From positions 10,838,418 through 10,902,417 of the forward strand of contig JBBCBC010000026.1 of the NCBI GenBank assembly GCA_037126765.1: DNA of 64,000 bases, read 5' to 3'. A program made the position numbers and the translations under genes. Below, piece by piece: positions 43,136-55,263 of the stretch. This DNA is from Stenogyne calaminthoides. Lineage: Eukaryota > Streptophyta > Magnoliopsida > Lamiales > Lamiaceae. Position 1 is the first letter of the stretch, and each line of letters begins with the position of its first letter. The notes below the pieces were generated by a model. The model was not told where the DNA came from, searched no databases, and saw only the letters and a program-made list of their open reading frames with translations.

Positions 43136-44815
43136 GTTGGGGTTATACTGAAAAGTATGCTTTTACTTTGTATAACCAAACTGAAGTTTCTTATTTATTT
43201 ACTGAAATAAATTATTTAATCACTGTTGCATTAAATATGAATGAATGTTATATATCTTTATTGCAAACCCGTTCAATAAGACAATACGTATTACGTTGTA
43301 GTTAATTTGGTGATACTCGATCACTGAAGATCAAATTAACAGCCCTCATAATTAAGTACAAATTAACAACCTAGATGGAAATGAACGAACCATCATGAAC
43401 CTGTTGAAGTGTGAGACCCAGATTGGCCTGTCTTGACCAAGGGATCACACTAGCGCATTTAGGTGCGTTGAATGAGGATCTACAGGAGGACAAATTCTTC
43501 GGTACTGAATATACAAGAATTAGACCTCAGTGGTGCGTTGTTTCTTAATCTCCGTCCCTTAAATAGGATCGTGTGAAATTAATAACTATTGCTTTGACTT
43601 ATGATGGGAAGAGAGTCAATGCGATTCTATACCTTATATCTTAGGCAATATTATTAATTACATGACGATTGCTGACATTTAATACGGAGAATTGCGTGCA
43701 AGTACGTCTTGCTTGGTTTGTCCCCTTGGTGGGCTCATATCCTTTATCATGCCAAATCTTGCAAGTGGAAATTTATTTCCGGCATGGATAATAATGTTGA
43801 GTTGTCTTTACTCCAAGGACAAATATATTAATTAATATAAAGCTTGTTCAGTGGCTTAATTAATTAATGGACTAAGATAATCTTAAACGTGGGAAATAAT
43901 GACCGGGAGCCATGTTATATGTGAAATCGTAATATGGGTTAAGATGGATAGTTCAATATTAATTTTATAGTGGGGTAAATTAATATTAATGGACTTGAAT
44001 AATATTTGGCCCAAAATATTAAAGTTTCATAGTCCATTGGAGGTCCAATCTTAATTCTCCTAAAGGCCCCCAAAATAGCCCAAAATAAAGTCCAATTAAT
44101 GAGAGAGAGAAGAAATATTCTTGCTATATTTCCAAGTGAAATTTTCGAAAATCTTGTCTATTAAAGGAAGAAAAGATTGTCTTGACTTTCTTGTAGATAT
44201 TTTATGAAAAGAGATAAATTCAAGATGTCATAAATTCAAGATGTCAAATCTTGACTCCTTTATTAGTGTAAATTTTCGAAAATATAGGTAGAAGAAGGGA
44301 AAGAGATTTTTATGAAAAATTTAATTAAGGAGAAAAGAATATACAAGATATATTCAAGATTTCTTGGAGACCAAGAAAAGATTTTCTTCCTTACTTTCCT
44401 AGCCCTATTTTTCGACCCCCTCCTCCCTATTTATAGGGGATGAGCTCTTCATTCCCAAGTGCAATTCCATGTGTTGGAAATATTAGAAATCCACAAAGGT
44501 GGTAGCAAAATATTTAAATTCTCTCCCATTAAAATCGTTCGTTGAAATCTTCCCACCGGATAGCGTTCGTGGACTTTGGGGATATATTTGGGAAGACTCT
44601 TGGGTTGATTCATCCGTTTGATTCTTCAAGAGGTTAGTAATTCTGTAACTTCTAGTTCCGCATGTTTAGGATTTACGTGAATTATGTGTAGCATGCTGTT
44701 TATTATTATGTTGAATTGATTTAGGATTAATTCATGTTAGTAATTAACTGTTTAATTTAAATATGTATTTAAATAATCACCTCGAATAGATTCGGGCACC
44801 CCGATTTTCCCAACA
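43136..44815 (+). repeat. 3' LTR of the 35.5-44.8 kb Copia
   Basis: TGTTGGGGTTATACTG...TTTTCCCAACA, 1680 bp. Matches the 5' LTR with a small deletion near 44220. CTATTTATAGGGGATG is kept at about 44427. Confidence 0.9.
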
Positions 44816-45310
44816 CCATTTTCCTTTCCCTCCCTCAATCTTGGCCTTGAGAGTGTGTTTTATTATTTTGTTCACTGCCTCGACCTGACCGTTTGACTGT
44901 GTATGCTATGGAGTCGAGAAGAGCTTTGTGATCTTCCATTTCTTGAAAAAGACATCGATTTTGAGGCCGTCAAATTGTTTACCATTGTCAGATATGATCG
45001 CTTGTGGTAAACCAAATCTGCAAATGATGTTCCGCCATATGAATTTGATGACGTGATCTTGATCTATGGTCGCTAATGCCTCAGCCTCAGCCCATTTTGT
45101 GAAGTAATCTACCGGCACCAGGGCGTATTTGACCGAGCCTGGATATGTTGGGAGTGGGTCAATGATGTCTATCCCCCACTTTGCAAATGGCCAAGGACTG
45201 AGGATGCTGGTGAGCTCTTCTGGGGCAGCTTTGATGGAAGGGGCATAGATTTGGCATCTATGGCACTTGCGGGCGAAGACGATGGCATCGGCCATTAGTG
45301 TAGGCCAAAA
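44816..45310 (-). pseudogene. Gypsy integrase, zinc-binding and catalytic core
   Basis: Minus strand: CHRCQIYAP (end of the HHCC zinc site), FAKWGIDIIDPLP, DYFTKWAEAEALATID, CRFGLPQAIISDNGKQF, then a stop (STP*HTQSNGQVEAVNK), ending in AKIEGGKGKW at the Copia junction. The first Asp (GIDI) and second Asp (SDNG) of the DDE triad and the Glu (QVEAVNK) are visible. This is the integrase of a Tat-like Ty3/Gypsy element. Confidence 0.85.
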
Positions 45311-46780
45311 ATATCCTTACCTTGTGGCCTTATGGGCCAGCGATTCTCCCCCGGCGTGGTTTCCTCATGCCCCTTCGTGTATTTCGCACACGACGACTTG
45401 CTCTTGTTCGGGTGTGATACAGCGAAATAGGGGTATGCTGAAGCCTCACTTGTATAGCTGGTCATTGGTCATTGTGTATCGTGCGGCTCGTAATTGCAAT
45501 TGCCGAGCTTGGACTCGATCAGTTGGCTGGAGATCTGTTGTCAAGTATTCAATGATGAGTGTCATCCAGTTCGATGTTGGGGTTTCTAAGGTCGCGACTC
45601 TTTTTGACACCCATGGATGTTTACATTTCTAGGCGATGAGTGCTTCATATTGGATGGGTGGGATAATGTGGAATTATGGTGATATCCTTCATTTCGGTGA
45701 CCCCATCCACAAATAGTCGTTAGCCGTTTGAACATTCTTTGAGAAGGTATCGACTCAGTGAGTTTTATTCTCTCGGATCGGGTTTGACATGGATCCGTAT
45801 CCTCGAACTTTTGACACAATATTTTTATAATCTCTTGGTAGGTTGCCATCCCAACCTAACACCGTCGTTTTAGTGTTTGATGCTTCTTATTCCCCGAGAC
45901 CAGTAGGCCATCGAAGGTGGAATCAAGAGTGAACTTGTCTTTTTTGACACCCATGGATGTTTACATTTCTAGTCCGATGAGTTTTAGCTTCATATTATGC
46001 CTCGTTGTTAGTCGTTGAAGGGGAAAGTCGAACAAGTGATGGAATTATGGAAGGAGGTGCCCTCCGGGCTAATTAGAACTAATCCGGCTCCCAATTTATG
46101 GGAGGTCGCTAACCCATCCACAAATAGCTCCCACGGTTCATGCAAGATTGTTTGAACATTCGACCTCGATGAGAAAAGTAAAATCAGTCGGCGATGAAAC
46201 AGTCGGCTAGTGCCTTGAACTTTTAATGGAACGGGCGGGCGCGTATGTTATTCGATCTTGTCCGACCTCAATTGCCCATTTGAGGCATCGGCCCTTTGTA
46301 TCCGGTCCGGTCATGTGTACACAAAAGCACATTAACAACTATATGGATGTGATAGAAAGTGAGGTCTTCGACTTGATGATCGGGGATTTGAATATTACCT
46401 CGAATTTCCTTCCACGCTATGATTCTTCAAAAGAAGATAATGGAGGATCCGTCAAGTGAAATTAAAAGCCAAATATTCAAGCAACTTTTCTAACAACACC
46501 GAAGCATTACATATCCAAATTTACCCAAGAGTGTTCTTCATTGTATCTAAGCAAAATGCCATATCCTAATTTGGATTTTCCCAACCTTAGCATTGAGGCT
46601 AAATCAAAAAATTCATTCTTGGAAACCAAACAACTTCTACCCAAACCAGGGTAGGTTAAGTTTGTAGGTTGAGTGTGAACTTCAGAAACATCTAGCCATT
46701 TCGAAAGGATGCAAGATATAGGAAAAGTCTTTTCCCTTGAAACATCTAGCAATCCCGAAGGGAGGGCGGCAATCTTAAGT
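45311..46780 (-). pseudogene. Scrambled Gypsy RNase H / RT-connection region
   Basis: Scattered minus-strand similarity to the Gypsy RNase H is visible (FIADW...; GGHLLP*FHHLF..., about 45960-46220). Order and content are disturbed: TTTGACACCCATGGATGTT occurs at both 45602 and 45942. Positions 46500-46780 contain fragments of the Copia LTR family seen at 23847-25560 (CCCAACCTTAGCATTGAGGC). I cannot give reliable domain limits. Confidence 0.5.
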
Positions 46781-47176
46781 CCCGCTTAAGTAAGTTTTTG
46801 ATTTTATCAAGAGCTTCTGGATTTCGTCCGTGTCCATTCGAATTTTGTGTTCTTTTCGGATCGTTTTCGACCCGCATGGTTTTACATTTGTCCCCATTCG
46901 GAGATGAACATGTTCAAGGCCCTCCGCACAACCCGTGAGTTTCCGCACTTCTTTCACATTTTTTTCACCATTTCCCCCATGTCTAACATGGCTTTGACTT
47001 TTGCGGGATTGGCCTCTATTCCTCGCTTGCTTACCAGATGTCCCAAGAACATTCCAGATTTGACCCAGAAATTACATTTCTTGGGGTTTAGTCGCATGTT
47101 GAATTTTCTTAGGATGTCAAAAGTTTGTGCCAGGTGCGTCAGGTGGTCTTACCCCAGTCTTTTGACGACTAATACT
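46781..47176 (-). pseudogene. Gypsy reverse transcriptase, part after YMDD
   Basis: From 47176 the minus strand reads VLVVKRLG, HLAQTFDILRKFNMRLNPKK, GMFLGHLVSKRGIEANPAKV and, after a frameshift, VKEVRKLTG. This is the part of a Gypsy RT that follows the catalytic YMDD box. The matching N-terminal part with YMDD lies on the plus strand at 49133-49700, so the two halves face opposite ways. Confidence 0.85.
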
Positions 47177-48248
47177 TTATCTCCTTTCCATAAAATCTTT
47201 TCAAGAAAATCCTTCTCCCTCTTTTCTTTAATAAATTCGAAAAATTAAGGAAAAAATAATGCAACAATAATTTATTTTATTTTAAGCACCTTTCATTTAT
47301 TGGACTTTAATTTAGGCTACTTGAGGGGCCTTTAGGAGAATTAAGATGGACCTTCCAATGGGCTTCTGAATTCCAATATTGAGCCACAATATAATTCAGC
47401 CCATTAATATTAATTAATATCACTATATAATTAATATTGCACTATCCAACCTTAACCCATATTACGGTAATATGCCTCCCGGTTATTATTTCTCGTGTTT
47501 AAGATTATTTAGTCCATTAATTAATTAAGCCACTGAAAATCTTTATATTAATTAATATCTTTATCTTTGGAGTAAGGACAGCAAAGCTTTATTATCCATA
47601 CAGGAAAATTAATTCCACTTGCAAGATTTGGTATGATAAAGGTTCCGAGCCCACCAAGGGGACCAATCACGCAAGACTTGCAAGCACACGATTCTCTGTA
47701 TTAATCTTAGCAACCGTCGTACAATTAATATTATTGCCCAAGATATAGGGTATCGAAGTCTCAATGATTCTCTTCACATTTATAAGTCAAAGCAATAATT
47801 ACTAATCGCACATGGTCCTTATTAAGTGACAGAGATTAAGAAATCAACAACCACTGAGGTCTAACTCTTCATCCCTTAAGTCAGTGCGAATGAGTTTATC
47901 CTCTCTGCAGGTCCGCTTCAGCACATCGAATGCACTAGTGTAATCTCTTGGTCAAGACAAGCCAATCTGAGACTTACACATCAACTTCTACCAATAGACT
48001 GTTCGGGTCTATCTAGGTTGTGAAACACGCACTAGTTTACAAGGGACTGTTAACGTGATCTTCTGTGATCTGGTATCACCACGTTAACTACAATGTAACA
48101 TGTGCAATTATATGAACGGTTTGCAATAAATATATATAACATTCAATCATATTTAAAGCAACAGTGATAAATAATTTATTTCAGTAAATGAGTGTTTAAT
48201 ACATAGGTTATAAAAAGTAAAAGCATACTTTCACGTATAACCCCAACA
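47177..48248 (-). repeat. Inverted left half of a Copia LTR
   Basis: On the minus strand it starts TGTTGGGGTTATACGTG at 48248 and follows the LTR at 55378-56189 and beyond, as far as GATTTTATGGAAAGGAGATA near 47181. The right half of such an LTR lies in plus orientation at 49703-50576. The two halves overlap by about 100 bp of LTR sequence. Confidence 0.8.
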
Positions 48249-49702
48249 ACCCTATCCCCGCTCGGGACGGTTGGGGGACTCTCCAGGACCGGCTCATCCA
48301 AAAGGCGAATGAAGGCGGAGATAAGGGAGATAGAGAATGCCAGGAAAATGGTGTTACCGGTTTTCACGGTGGGGGAGGAGACTATCATGATCGAATTGGG
48401 CGAAAAGGATAAAGTCGACATAGTCTATCCAAACGTCGACCCTTTGGTGATTAAAGCCAATATCTTGGGCACTACCATATGCCGGTTGTTGGTAGATGGA
48501 CCCTAAACCAGCTCGGGGACTATGACGCCTACTTCACCCCATGCGACCACATAGTGAAGGGCTTTAGAGATGCAACTGTGAAGCCGACAGGAATGATCCG
48601 CCTAGCTGTTGAGCTAGTTTCCACTTTGTATGAAGAAGTTAGGGCCACTAGGCTTTTAGATTTTCTAGTTGTCGACCTCCGAGCTCCTATAACGGTTTCC
48701 TCGGGAGTCCCTTTGAACATGAATTCGAGGCTGCTTCCTCAACTTTTTATTTTTGTGTAAAGTTTCCCACCAAGAGTGGGCTGGTAGGCACCATCAAAGG
48801 TGACCAAGTTGATGCAAGAGGTTGTTTGATTTATTCCTCGTCTTTTTCAATTCCGCACCGATATCTAGTAAACAAATACTTGTAATAGATAGTGAAAACA
48901 ATGCGAAGAATTGAGTAACAAGATAAACAAGAAAAGAAGTCATGATGACCTCGATCCAAGAATGGGGCCCGAACCAGAAGAATTTTTGCTCGAGCAGAGA
49001 TAGACGACCCCGCCCGGGAAAGACCTCGAGAAAGTCAAGATAGACCCAGCCCGACCGGATCTAGAAGTAATCATAGGCTCCAAGATACCAGACGACCTAA
49101 AGGGGAAAGTCATCGAATTTCTCAAAAAGGACTTGGATGTCTTCGCATGGTCACACAAAGACATGGTGGGGTTCGACCCAAAGGTCGCGTGTCATAAATT
49201 GCTCATAGATCCAGATCAGAAGTCGATAGCCCTGGAAAGGCAAAAATTCGGCCCAGAGAAGTATGCAGCGTTAGCCGAAGAGGTAAAGAAATTATTAGAC
49301 AACAACCTGATCACACAAGCCGATCAACCCCAATGGGTGGCTAACGCCGTGTTGGTGAAAAAGTCGAACGGGACTTGGCGACTATGCATCGACTTCACTT
49401 ACCTCAACAGTGCTTGTCCAAAGTACTTCTTCCCCGTGCCCCACATCGACCACCTGATAGATAACAAGGCGGGCCACGAAATGATGTCTTTCATGGACGC
49501 CATTGCAGGCTATCATCAGATTGCCATGCACGAGTTAGACCGGCAGCATACCTCGTTCTTGACAAAAAAGAATATCTATTGCTGGAAAAGAATGTCTTTC
49601 GGTTTAAAGAACGCAGGGGCAACATACCAAAGACTGGTCAACCACATGTTTGCTGACCTCATCGACAAGTTGGTGGAGGTTTACATGGACGACTTTGGAA
49701 TA
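48249..49702 (+). pseudogene. Gypsy protease and reverse transcriptase, inverted segment
   Basis: The protease region has TTICRLLVDG (about 48470). A linker follows, then RT from about 49085: FAWSHKDMVGFDP (49142), KKSNGTWRLCIDFTYLN, FMDAIAGYHQI, GLKNAGATYQRLV and VEVYMDDFG, ending at about 49700. The longest open block is 49133-49702. Catalytic Asp residues (FMDA, YMDD) are intact. The RT then breaks off into Copia LTR. It belongs to the same Gypsy as the minus-strand pieces at 44816-47176 (inference from domain order). Confidence 0.8.
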
Positions 49703-50576
49703 CAAGATTATCCCATAAATTCAAGAAATCTCTCACTTGGTCTCTTTAATATGTAAATTTCGAAAATTATAGAGAGATAATAGGAAGAAAGATTTTCTTG
49801 ATTTTCTTGAAAAGATTTTATGGAAAAAGATATGTGTTCTTGGAATACAAGAATATCTCATAAATTCAAGAAAGATCCAATCTTGAGAATCTCCTATTTA
49901 TTTCGAAATATTAGGCTAAATAAGGGTGTGAGATTTTTGTGGAAAAATACACATGAAAAGAAGAATATATGGGATATATTCAAGATTTCTTGGAGATCAA
50001 GAAAATATCTTTCCTAACCCTATTTTGAGCCCTAATTTTCGTCCCCCTCTCTATTATAAATAGGGGATGAATGTTTCATCTCCAAGACACTGGGATTGAT
50101 CTTTTTTTGGAAAAATATCAGCGTCGATAAAATATCAAATATTTTGAAACGTTGACAATTTGTGTTTTTCGAAAAAAATTCAATTGCGTGCACCAATTCC
50201 ATGTGCTAGAAATATTAGAAATCCACAAAGGTGGTGCAACAATTTTATTTTTTTCCTTTGTTTTATAAATCGTTCATCGGAGAACCTCCCACCGGGTTAT
50301 TGAGCGAGGACTTGGGAATACTTGAGAAGGACTTTTGGTTGGTAGGCAGATACTTGATCCTGTCCATCTCAGACTGTCTCTCCAACGGGAACGTTTACAT
50401 AAACTCCTAGAATTTCTGCATGCTAGGACTCTTTACGTGAATTTTATTTGCATGTCGTTGTTGGTGTAAATTATTATTTGAATTCACTTAGGTAAATTAA
50501 TGCTAGTTATAATTGTTAATTTAAATTTGTGTTTATGAGGTCATCCCGATAGATCCTGGCAAATGTTATCCCAACA
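49703..50576 (+). repeat. Right half of the 5' LTR
   Basis: It runs from GGAATACAAGATTATCCC to TTATCCCAACA. It contains the promoter-like CTATTATAAATAGGGGATG at 50051-50069. CTCTCCAACGG recurs at about 50388, here downstream of the TATA. The first 60 bp duplicate a segment found again near 49840. Confidence 0.75.
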
Positions 50577-50592
50577 ACTGGTATCAGAGCCC
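50577..50592 (+). promoter_or_regulatory. Primer-binding site
   Basis: ACTGGTATCAGAGCCC directly follows the LTR end. It carries the intact TGGTATCAGAGC that pairs with initiator tRNA-Met. Confidence 0.85.
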
Positions 50593-52009
50593 TGGTTCGG
50601 GCTCTGATCTTTTAAACTGTAATTTAAATTGTTGTTCATTAAAATTTGAAATTGGATAATAGAACTATTAGATCTGTTTTGCAGGTATCCAATTGTAATG
50701 GTATTTTAATGTGCTTATTTACATGCAAATAAATTATTGGTTTTTAATTCGATTCGTTCGGATTCGTTTTTCCTCATGAGAAAATCCACGAGTAGATTAG
50801 TATTTGTTTGATTTGTTCAATGTAATAGACTAATCTAGATCTAGGTTTATTTATTTTGTAAATAAATTATAACCGGATCGTGAATGAAGACAGAGACGGA
50901 GAATTAAAGACAGACGTCCGAGTGCCCAGACGTCACCTTTAAGGCGAGTACGCTGCCAGGCTAAGCGAAATACTAGCGACAAGATCATCCGGCGATCGCG
51001 GATGGCTACGGTATGGCACATAATATACAAGAAAGCATAAGCGCGGCTTCCAAAGCCGGGCGATGAGGCGTGGGACCCCGAACACGACGCTGCGTTAAAG
51101 GCGATGCTTAAGCCAAGAAGGCCATAGGGCGATGAAGATAAATGAAAGCCAGGCGAGAGGAGCGTCGATAGCGCACACGGACTCCGCGCTCGGGTCATGA
51201 GCTACTCATTTTCCGGACGTTGTCCTAACCCAAGACGGAGGACACTCATTAAAGAATTGTTGCGAATTCAGTGGGAGCCTTTCGAGACGAACGATGAAGG
51301 CAAAAGAAAAGACGATTTCTCAAGATCAAGATATGGAATTTAAACCATGACATTTGGATATATGTGCCCAACTTGATTTATTTTATCTTGATGCTTGTTT
51401 TAAATTCGTGCTATTTTATTTGTTAAATATGTTTGCATGATTTAAAATTGTCAAAAGAAAATCTCACTTTCGAAAATTACTAAATATGTTTTAATTGACA
51501 AATTTTATTCCGGATAATAAAATTACGTCAATATTGACCTCCATGATTTATTTATTTGTGAATTGTTTTGGAGAAATTTCCCCAACGGAATGGCCAAAAG
51601 ATGGTTTTCACATGAATAAATTCCCAAAAGGATGATTGTGAATTATTATTAGTGGCGACGATGACCCTCCCAACGAGGCTCATTCAAAGCAAAGTAATAA
51701 TTCTGTATTTAATCATGGTTATTACTTAGGTATAAAATTGATATGCATATACTTCTCTGAAGTCCCTGTCAATTTTGTATTGGTCAAGTGAGAGCCGACT
51801 ATTAACTTTGAATTAAAGGTTTGTAGCTGTTCCTGTTTGTAACCTGCTTGAATGTGTTTAAATAGACAGTTCACCCGACGTGACCTATTTAAACTGTTTT
51901 GAGATGTCGGCTGATGCATGTTCATATTGTTTTGAGATTTTGATATGAATAATGTGATCGAATTATGTGATATTTTGTACTTGTACAAATTGCTATTTAT
52001 TTCAGTTCA
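50593..52009 (+). other. Copia leader with a GC-rich island at 50870-51290
   Basis: 50593-50869 matches 37238-37540 of the sister element. Then about 400 bp are markedly GC-rich, with GGCGATCGCGG, GGCGAGAGGAGCG and similar blocks, unlike anything else in the element. It holds no good open frame in sense. From 51290 the AT-rich leader resumes, and 51440-51870 is the segment that is duplicated in the sister element. Confidence 0.55.
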
Positions 52010-52695
52010 GCATGTCGCAACCTTTTAATCCACTGTTAATATACTTAAAGTCAAATAGAATTGTATTGGAAACTATGTTGATTGGAAACGAAAAATTATG
52101 ATTGTCCTAACTGCACAAAAGCACAAGTGGATTCTTGACACACCAAAATTTAGATGAGCCAACTGACGAGTCAAAAACGCGGGGCTCGTCAGATCACCTT
52201 GCGAGAGATGTTTTCGCTGAAAATGGTGGAGGGCAACCCCGTAAGGGATTACGTCCTCAAAAATTGATGGCTCATTTTGAACAAACTTGAGGTTCTGGGT
52301 GCAGATTATGATTACTTTGGTCTCACTAGCTAATTTGTTGTAAGCTTTGGTCTCGGCAGAGACGTTGATGGGGCACCAAACTCAAGTTTTGACGGCAAGT
52401 GGTCCGTCTTCATCTTCTAGGCCAAGGGAAGGCAAGAAGAAGAAGAGGACCAAAAGCCATAAGCAATCAAACTCAACTGTTGCCAAGGGCAATGGTAAGA
52501 TGAGGGATGCTGGTGGTGTCAAGGAAAATCCAAAGGGGAAGTGCTTCAACTGTGGTGAAGAAGGACAATGGAGGTTTGCCTGTTCCAACCCCAAAAGGGC
52601 CGGAAAGAAAGGTAATTCTCACGCACTAGTTGTTAAAACTTGTTTAGAGAAAACGTTCAGAAAAGGTGAACGAGATACTTTTTTGGCATCTATGA
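52010..52695 (+). pseudogene. Copia gag with zinc knuckle, internally deleted
   Basis: ATG at 52010 gives MSQPFNP, followed after a frameshift by YVDWKRK and VLTAQKHKWILDTPK, the usual N-terminus of this gag type. The nucleocapsid zinc knuckle CFNCGEEGQWRFAC is at 52541, where the conserved His is replaced (GQWRF instead of GHWRR). The protease DTGS region is absent. The reading jumps from KKGNSHALVVKTCL straight to the pre-integrase region, so about 350 bp present in the sister element are deleted. Confidence 0.75.
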
Positions 52696-55263
52696 TTGGG
52701 TCATATTAATCTAAATAGGATCCAAAGGTTGGTGAAACATGGTTCATTGTCGGACCTACAGATGGAACTATTTCCAACCTGCGAATCATGTTTAGAGGGT
52801 AAAATGACCAAGAGGGCATTTGGAGCCAAGGGGAATAGAGCCACAGAAGTGTTGCAAATCGTTCACACTAACGTGTGTGGTCCAATGTCAACCAAAGCTA
52901 GAGGTGGTTATGAGTATTTCGTGACATTCAATGATGATTACTCAAGGTTCGGATACATTTTCCTAATGAAACACAAATCGGAAACCTTTGATAAATTCAA
53001 AGAGTTCAAAGCCGAAGTGGAGAATCATATGGAAAAGAGTATCAAGTTTCTACGATCTGATCGTGGAGGTGAATACCTCAGAGATGAGTTTTTGAACTAC
53101 CTATCAGACAAGGGCATTGTTTCCCAGTTGACTGCACCTCAACAAAATGGGGTTGCAGAACGAAGAAACAGAACACTCTTAGAAATGGTCAGATCCATGA
53201 TGAGTTATTCAGATCTTCCCAAGTCGTTTTGGGGTTATGCCTTGGAAACAGTGGTTTATGTTCTAAACTTGGTACCATCCAAATCGGTTCCCAAAACCCC
53301 TAAAGAGTTGTGGACCGGGCGCAAGCCCAGTCTGAGTCATCTTAGGATTTGGGGGTGTCCGGCATACGTGCTAGACAAGGAAGACGGTAAGTTGGATGCA
53401 CATTCGGAACTAAGGCTATTTATAGGATATCCCATGGGAACGAAAGGGTGTATGTTCAATGGTCCCAAAGATCAAAAGGTGGTAATAAGTACGCACTTTA
53501 GGTTTTTGGAAGAAGACTTTATGAACAATAGAAAACCAAAAGTGAGATTACCTTAGACGAAATAAGAGGGCAAACTCCTATACCAACTGTACAAGTTGAT
53601 ATACCAAGCGTCACACCAACACAACCGGAACCTCGACGTAGTGGGAGGGTTGTTCGACAACCTGAGAGATTCATGGGGATAGGAGAATCTTCGGATTTGG
53701 TCCATGGGGATAATGAATCAGACCCCTGGTCTTACAAGGAGGCGGTCCACGATAAGGATTATGAATCCTGGCAAACTGTGATGGAAGCCGAGATGGGCTC
53801 AATGGATCATAATCAAGTGTGGGAGCTAGTGGAACCACCCAGTGGGGTAAAACCCATTGGATGCAAGTGGGTCTACAAGACAAAAAGAGGACCAGATGGG
53901 AAGGTCGAGACCTTTAAAGCTAGGCTTGTGGCAAAGGGATACACTCAAAAGGAGGGTATCGATTATGAAGAAACCTTTTCTCCTGTAGCCATGCTTAAGT
54001 CCATCAGTATTCTCTTGGCAATAGCTGCGCATCTAGATTTTGAGATCTGGCATATGGATGTCAAGACAGCTTTCCTTAACGGGAGTCTTGACGAGGAAAT
54101 CTATATGCAACAACCCTAAGGTTTCATCACGAAAGGTCAAGAGCACCTTGTTTGCAAGATAAGGAAGTCCATTTATGGACTAAAGAAAGCATCTCAGGCA
54201 TGGAACCAATGTTTTGTTCATGTAATCAAGTCTTATGGGTTTGATCAAAACGAGTTTGCAAGTTGTGTGTATAAGAAGTGTGACAGAACTGCCTTGGTAT
54301 TCTGAGTACTATACGTAGATGATATTCTGCTCATCGGAAATGAAGTAAAGGTTCTGTCAGACGTAAGGGTATGGCTGTCAAAACAGTTTTATATGATGGA
54401 CTTAGGGGAAGCCGGTCATATTCTTGGGATCAAGATCACTCGAGATCGAAAGAAAAGAATGATCGTCTTATTTCAAGCTTCATACATAGACACTGTTTTG
54501 AAGCGATTCAGCATGCAAGATTCCAAGAATGGTTTTGTACCCTTCAGGCACGAAATCCATCTATCGAAAGACATGTGTCCCAAGACACAAGGGGAGATAG
54601 ATGACATGAAAGACATTCCTTATGCGTCGGCAGTAGGGAGTCTTATGTATGCAATGATGTGCACGAGACCGAATATTTGATACGCCCTTGGCATGGTAGC
54701 GAGATATCAAAGTAATCCCGGAAATCAACACTGGACTGCAGTAAAGAACATTCTAAAGTATCTGAAAAGAACTCGGGATAGAATGTTGGTTCAAGAACAC
54801 GAGACCGGATATTTGGACTCGGATTTCCAATCAGATATAGATTCTAGAAAATCTACCTCGAGTAGTGTGTTTTGTCAAGGGGGAGGAGCTGTAACATGGA
54901 GAAGCGTTAAGCAGAAATGCATCGCTGATTCTACCATGGAAGCCAAATATGTAGCTACTCTTGAAGCAGCAAAAGAAACGGTGTGGCTCAAGAACTTCCT
55001 AGTGGACTTGGACGTTGTTCCGAATTTGCCAAGCACAATTATGGTTTTTTGTGATAATCCCGGATTTGCCCACAAGGCCAACAAACACATTGAAAGTAAA
55101 TACCATCTTATACGAGAAATCGTTAAGAGAGGAGATATAGAGGTGGCAAAGATCGCGTCGGAAGACAACCTAGCTGATCCATTCACAAAGAGTCTGCCTC
55201 TGTTAACATTCGAGAGACATGTGAAAGGAATGGGTGTCAAGAGCGTTGCCAATCTGCTTTGAG
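52696..55263 (+). pseudogene. Copia pol: integrase, RT, RNase H (best-preserved pol in the window)
   Basis: Integrase 52696-53556 (286 codons open): GHINLNRIQRLVKHGS, CESCLEGK, VHTNVCGP, RSDRGGEY and GVAERRNRTLLEMVRS. The catalytic Glu is kept but the first Asp of HTD is Asn. RT 53673-54119 (KARLVAKGYTQKEGIDYEE), with one stop at 54117, then YVDD at 54315. RNase H 54693-55263 is open (KQKCIADSTMEAKYVA, HIESKYHLIREIV, ADPFTKSLP). Few stops remain, but N for D in the integrase would abolish strand transfer. Confidence 0.88.

Larger units (their letters stand above)
35526..44815 (+). mobile_element. Copia element with both LTRs, inserted in Gypsy integrase
   Basis: It has a 5' LTR (35526-37220), PBS, leader, gag, pol, duplicated purine tract and 3' LTR (43136-44815). 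The target duplication is CCATG (35521-35525) and CCATT (44816-44820), one base different. The LTRs differ at about a dozen sites in the first 300 bp by eye, plus a deletion of roughly 30 bp near 44225, so the insertion is fairly young. Despite this, pol has many stops and frameshifts. Pol resembles that of TNT1-94-type Copia elements. Confidence 0.85.
31270..49702 (-). mobile_element. Tat-like Gypsy element with antisense gene, split by Copia and partly inverted
   Basis: Pieces in minus-strand order: protease-RT (now inverted, 48249-49702), RT end (47176-46781), decayed RNase H (46780-45311), integrase core (45310-44816), [Copia 35526-44815], integrase end (35525-34939), oppositely oriented gene (32237-34777), probable 3' LTR (31822-31270). 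The pol order PR-RT-RH-IN is that of Ty3/Gypsy. An extra gene after pol in antisense orientation is known in the Tat/Grande/Ogre group. gag and the 5' LTR are not in the window. Confidence 0.65.

Noticed and set aside
50851..51198. 115-codon minus-strand frame in the GC-rich island
   Set aside because: GC-rich DNA lowers stop frequency; the protein is Ser/Leu/Arg-rich without any recognisable motif.
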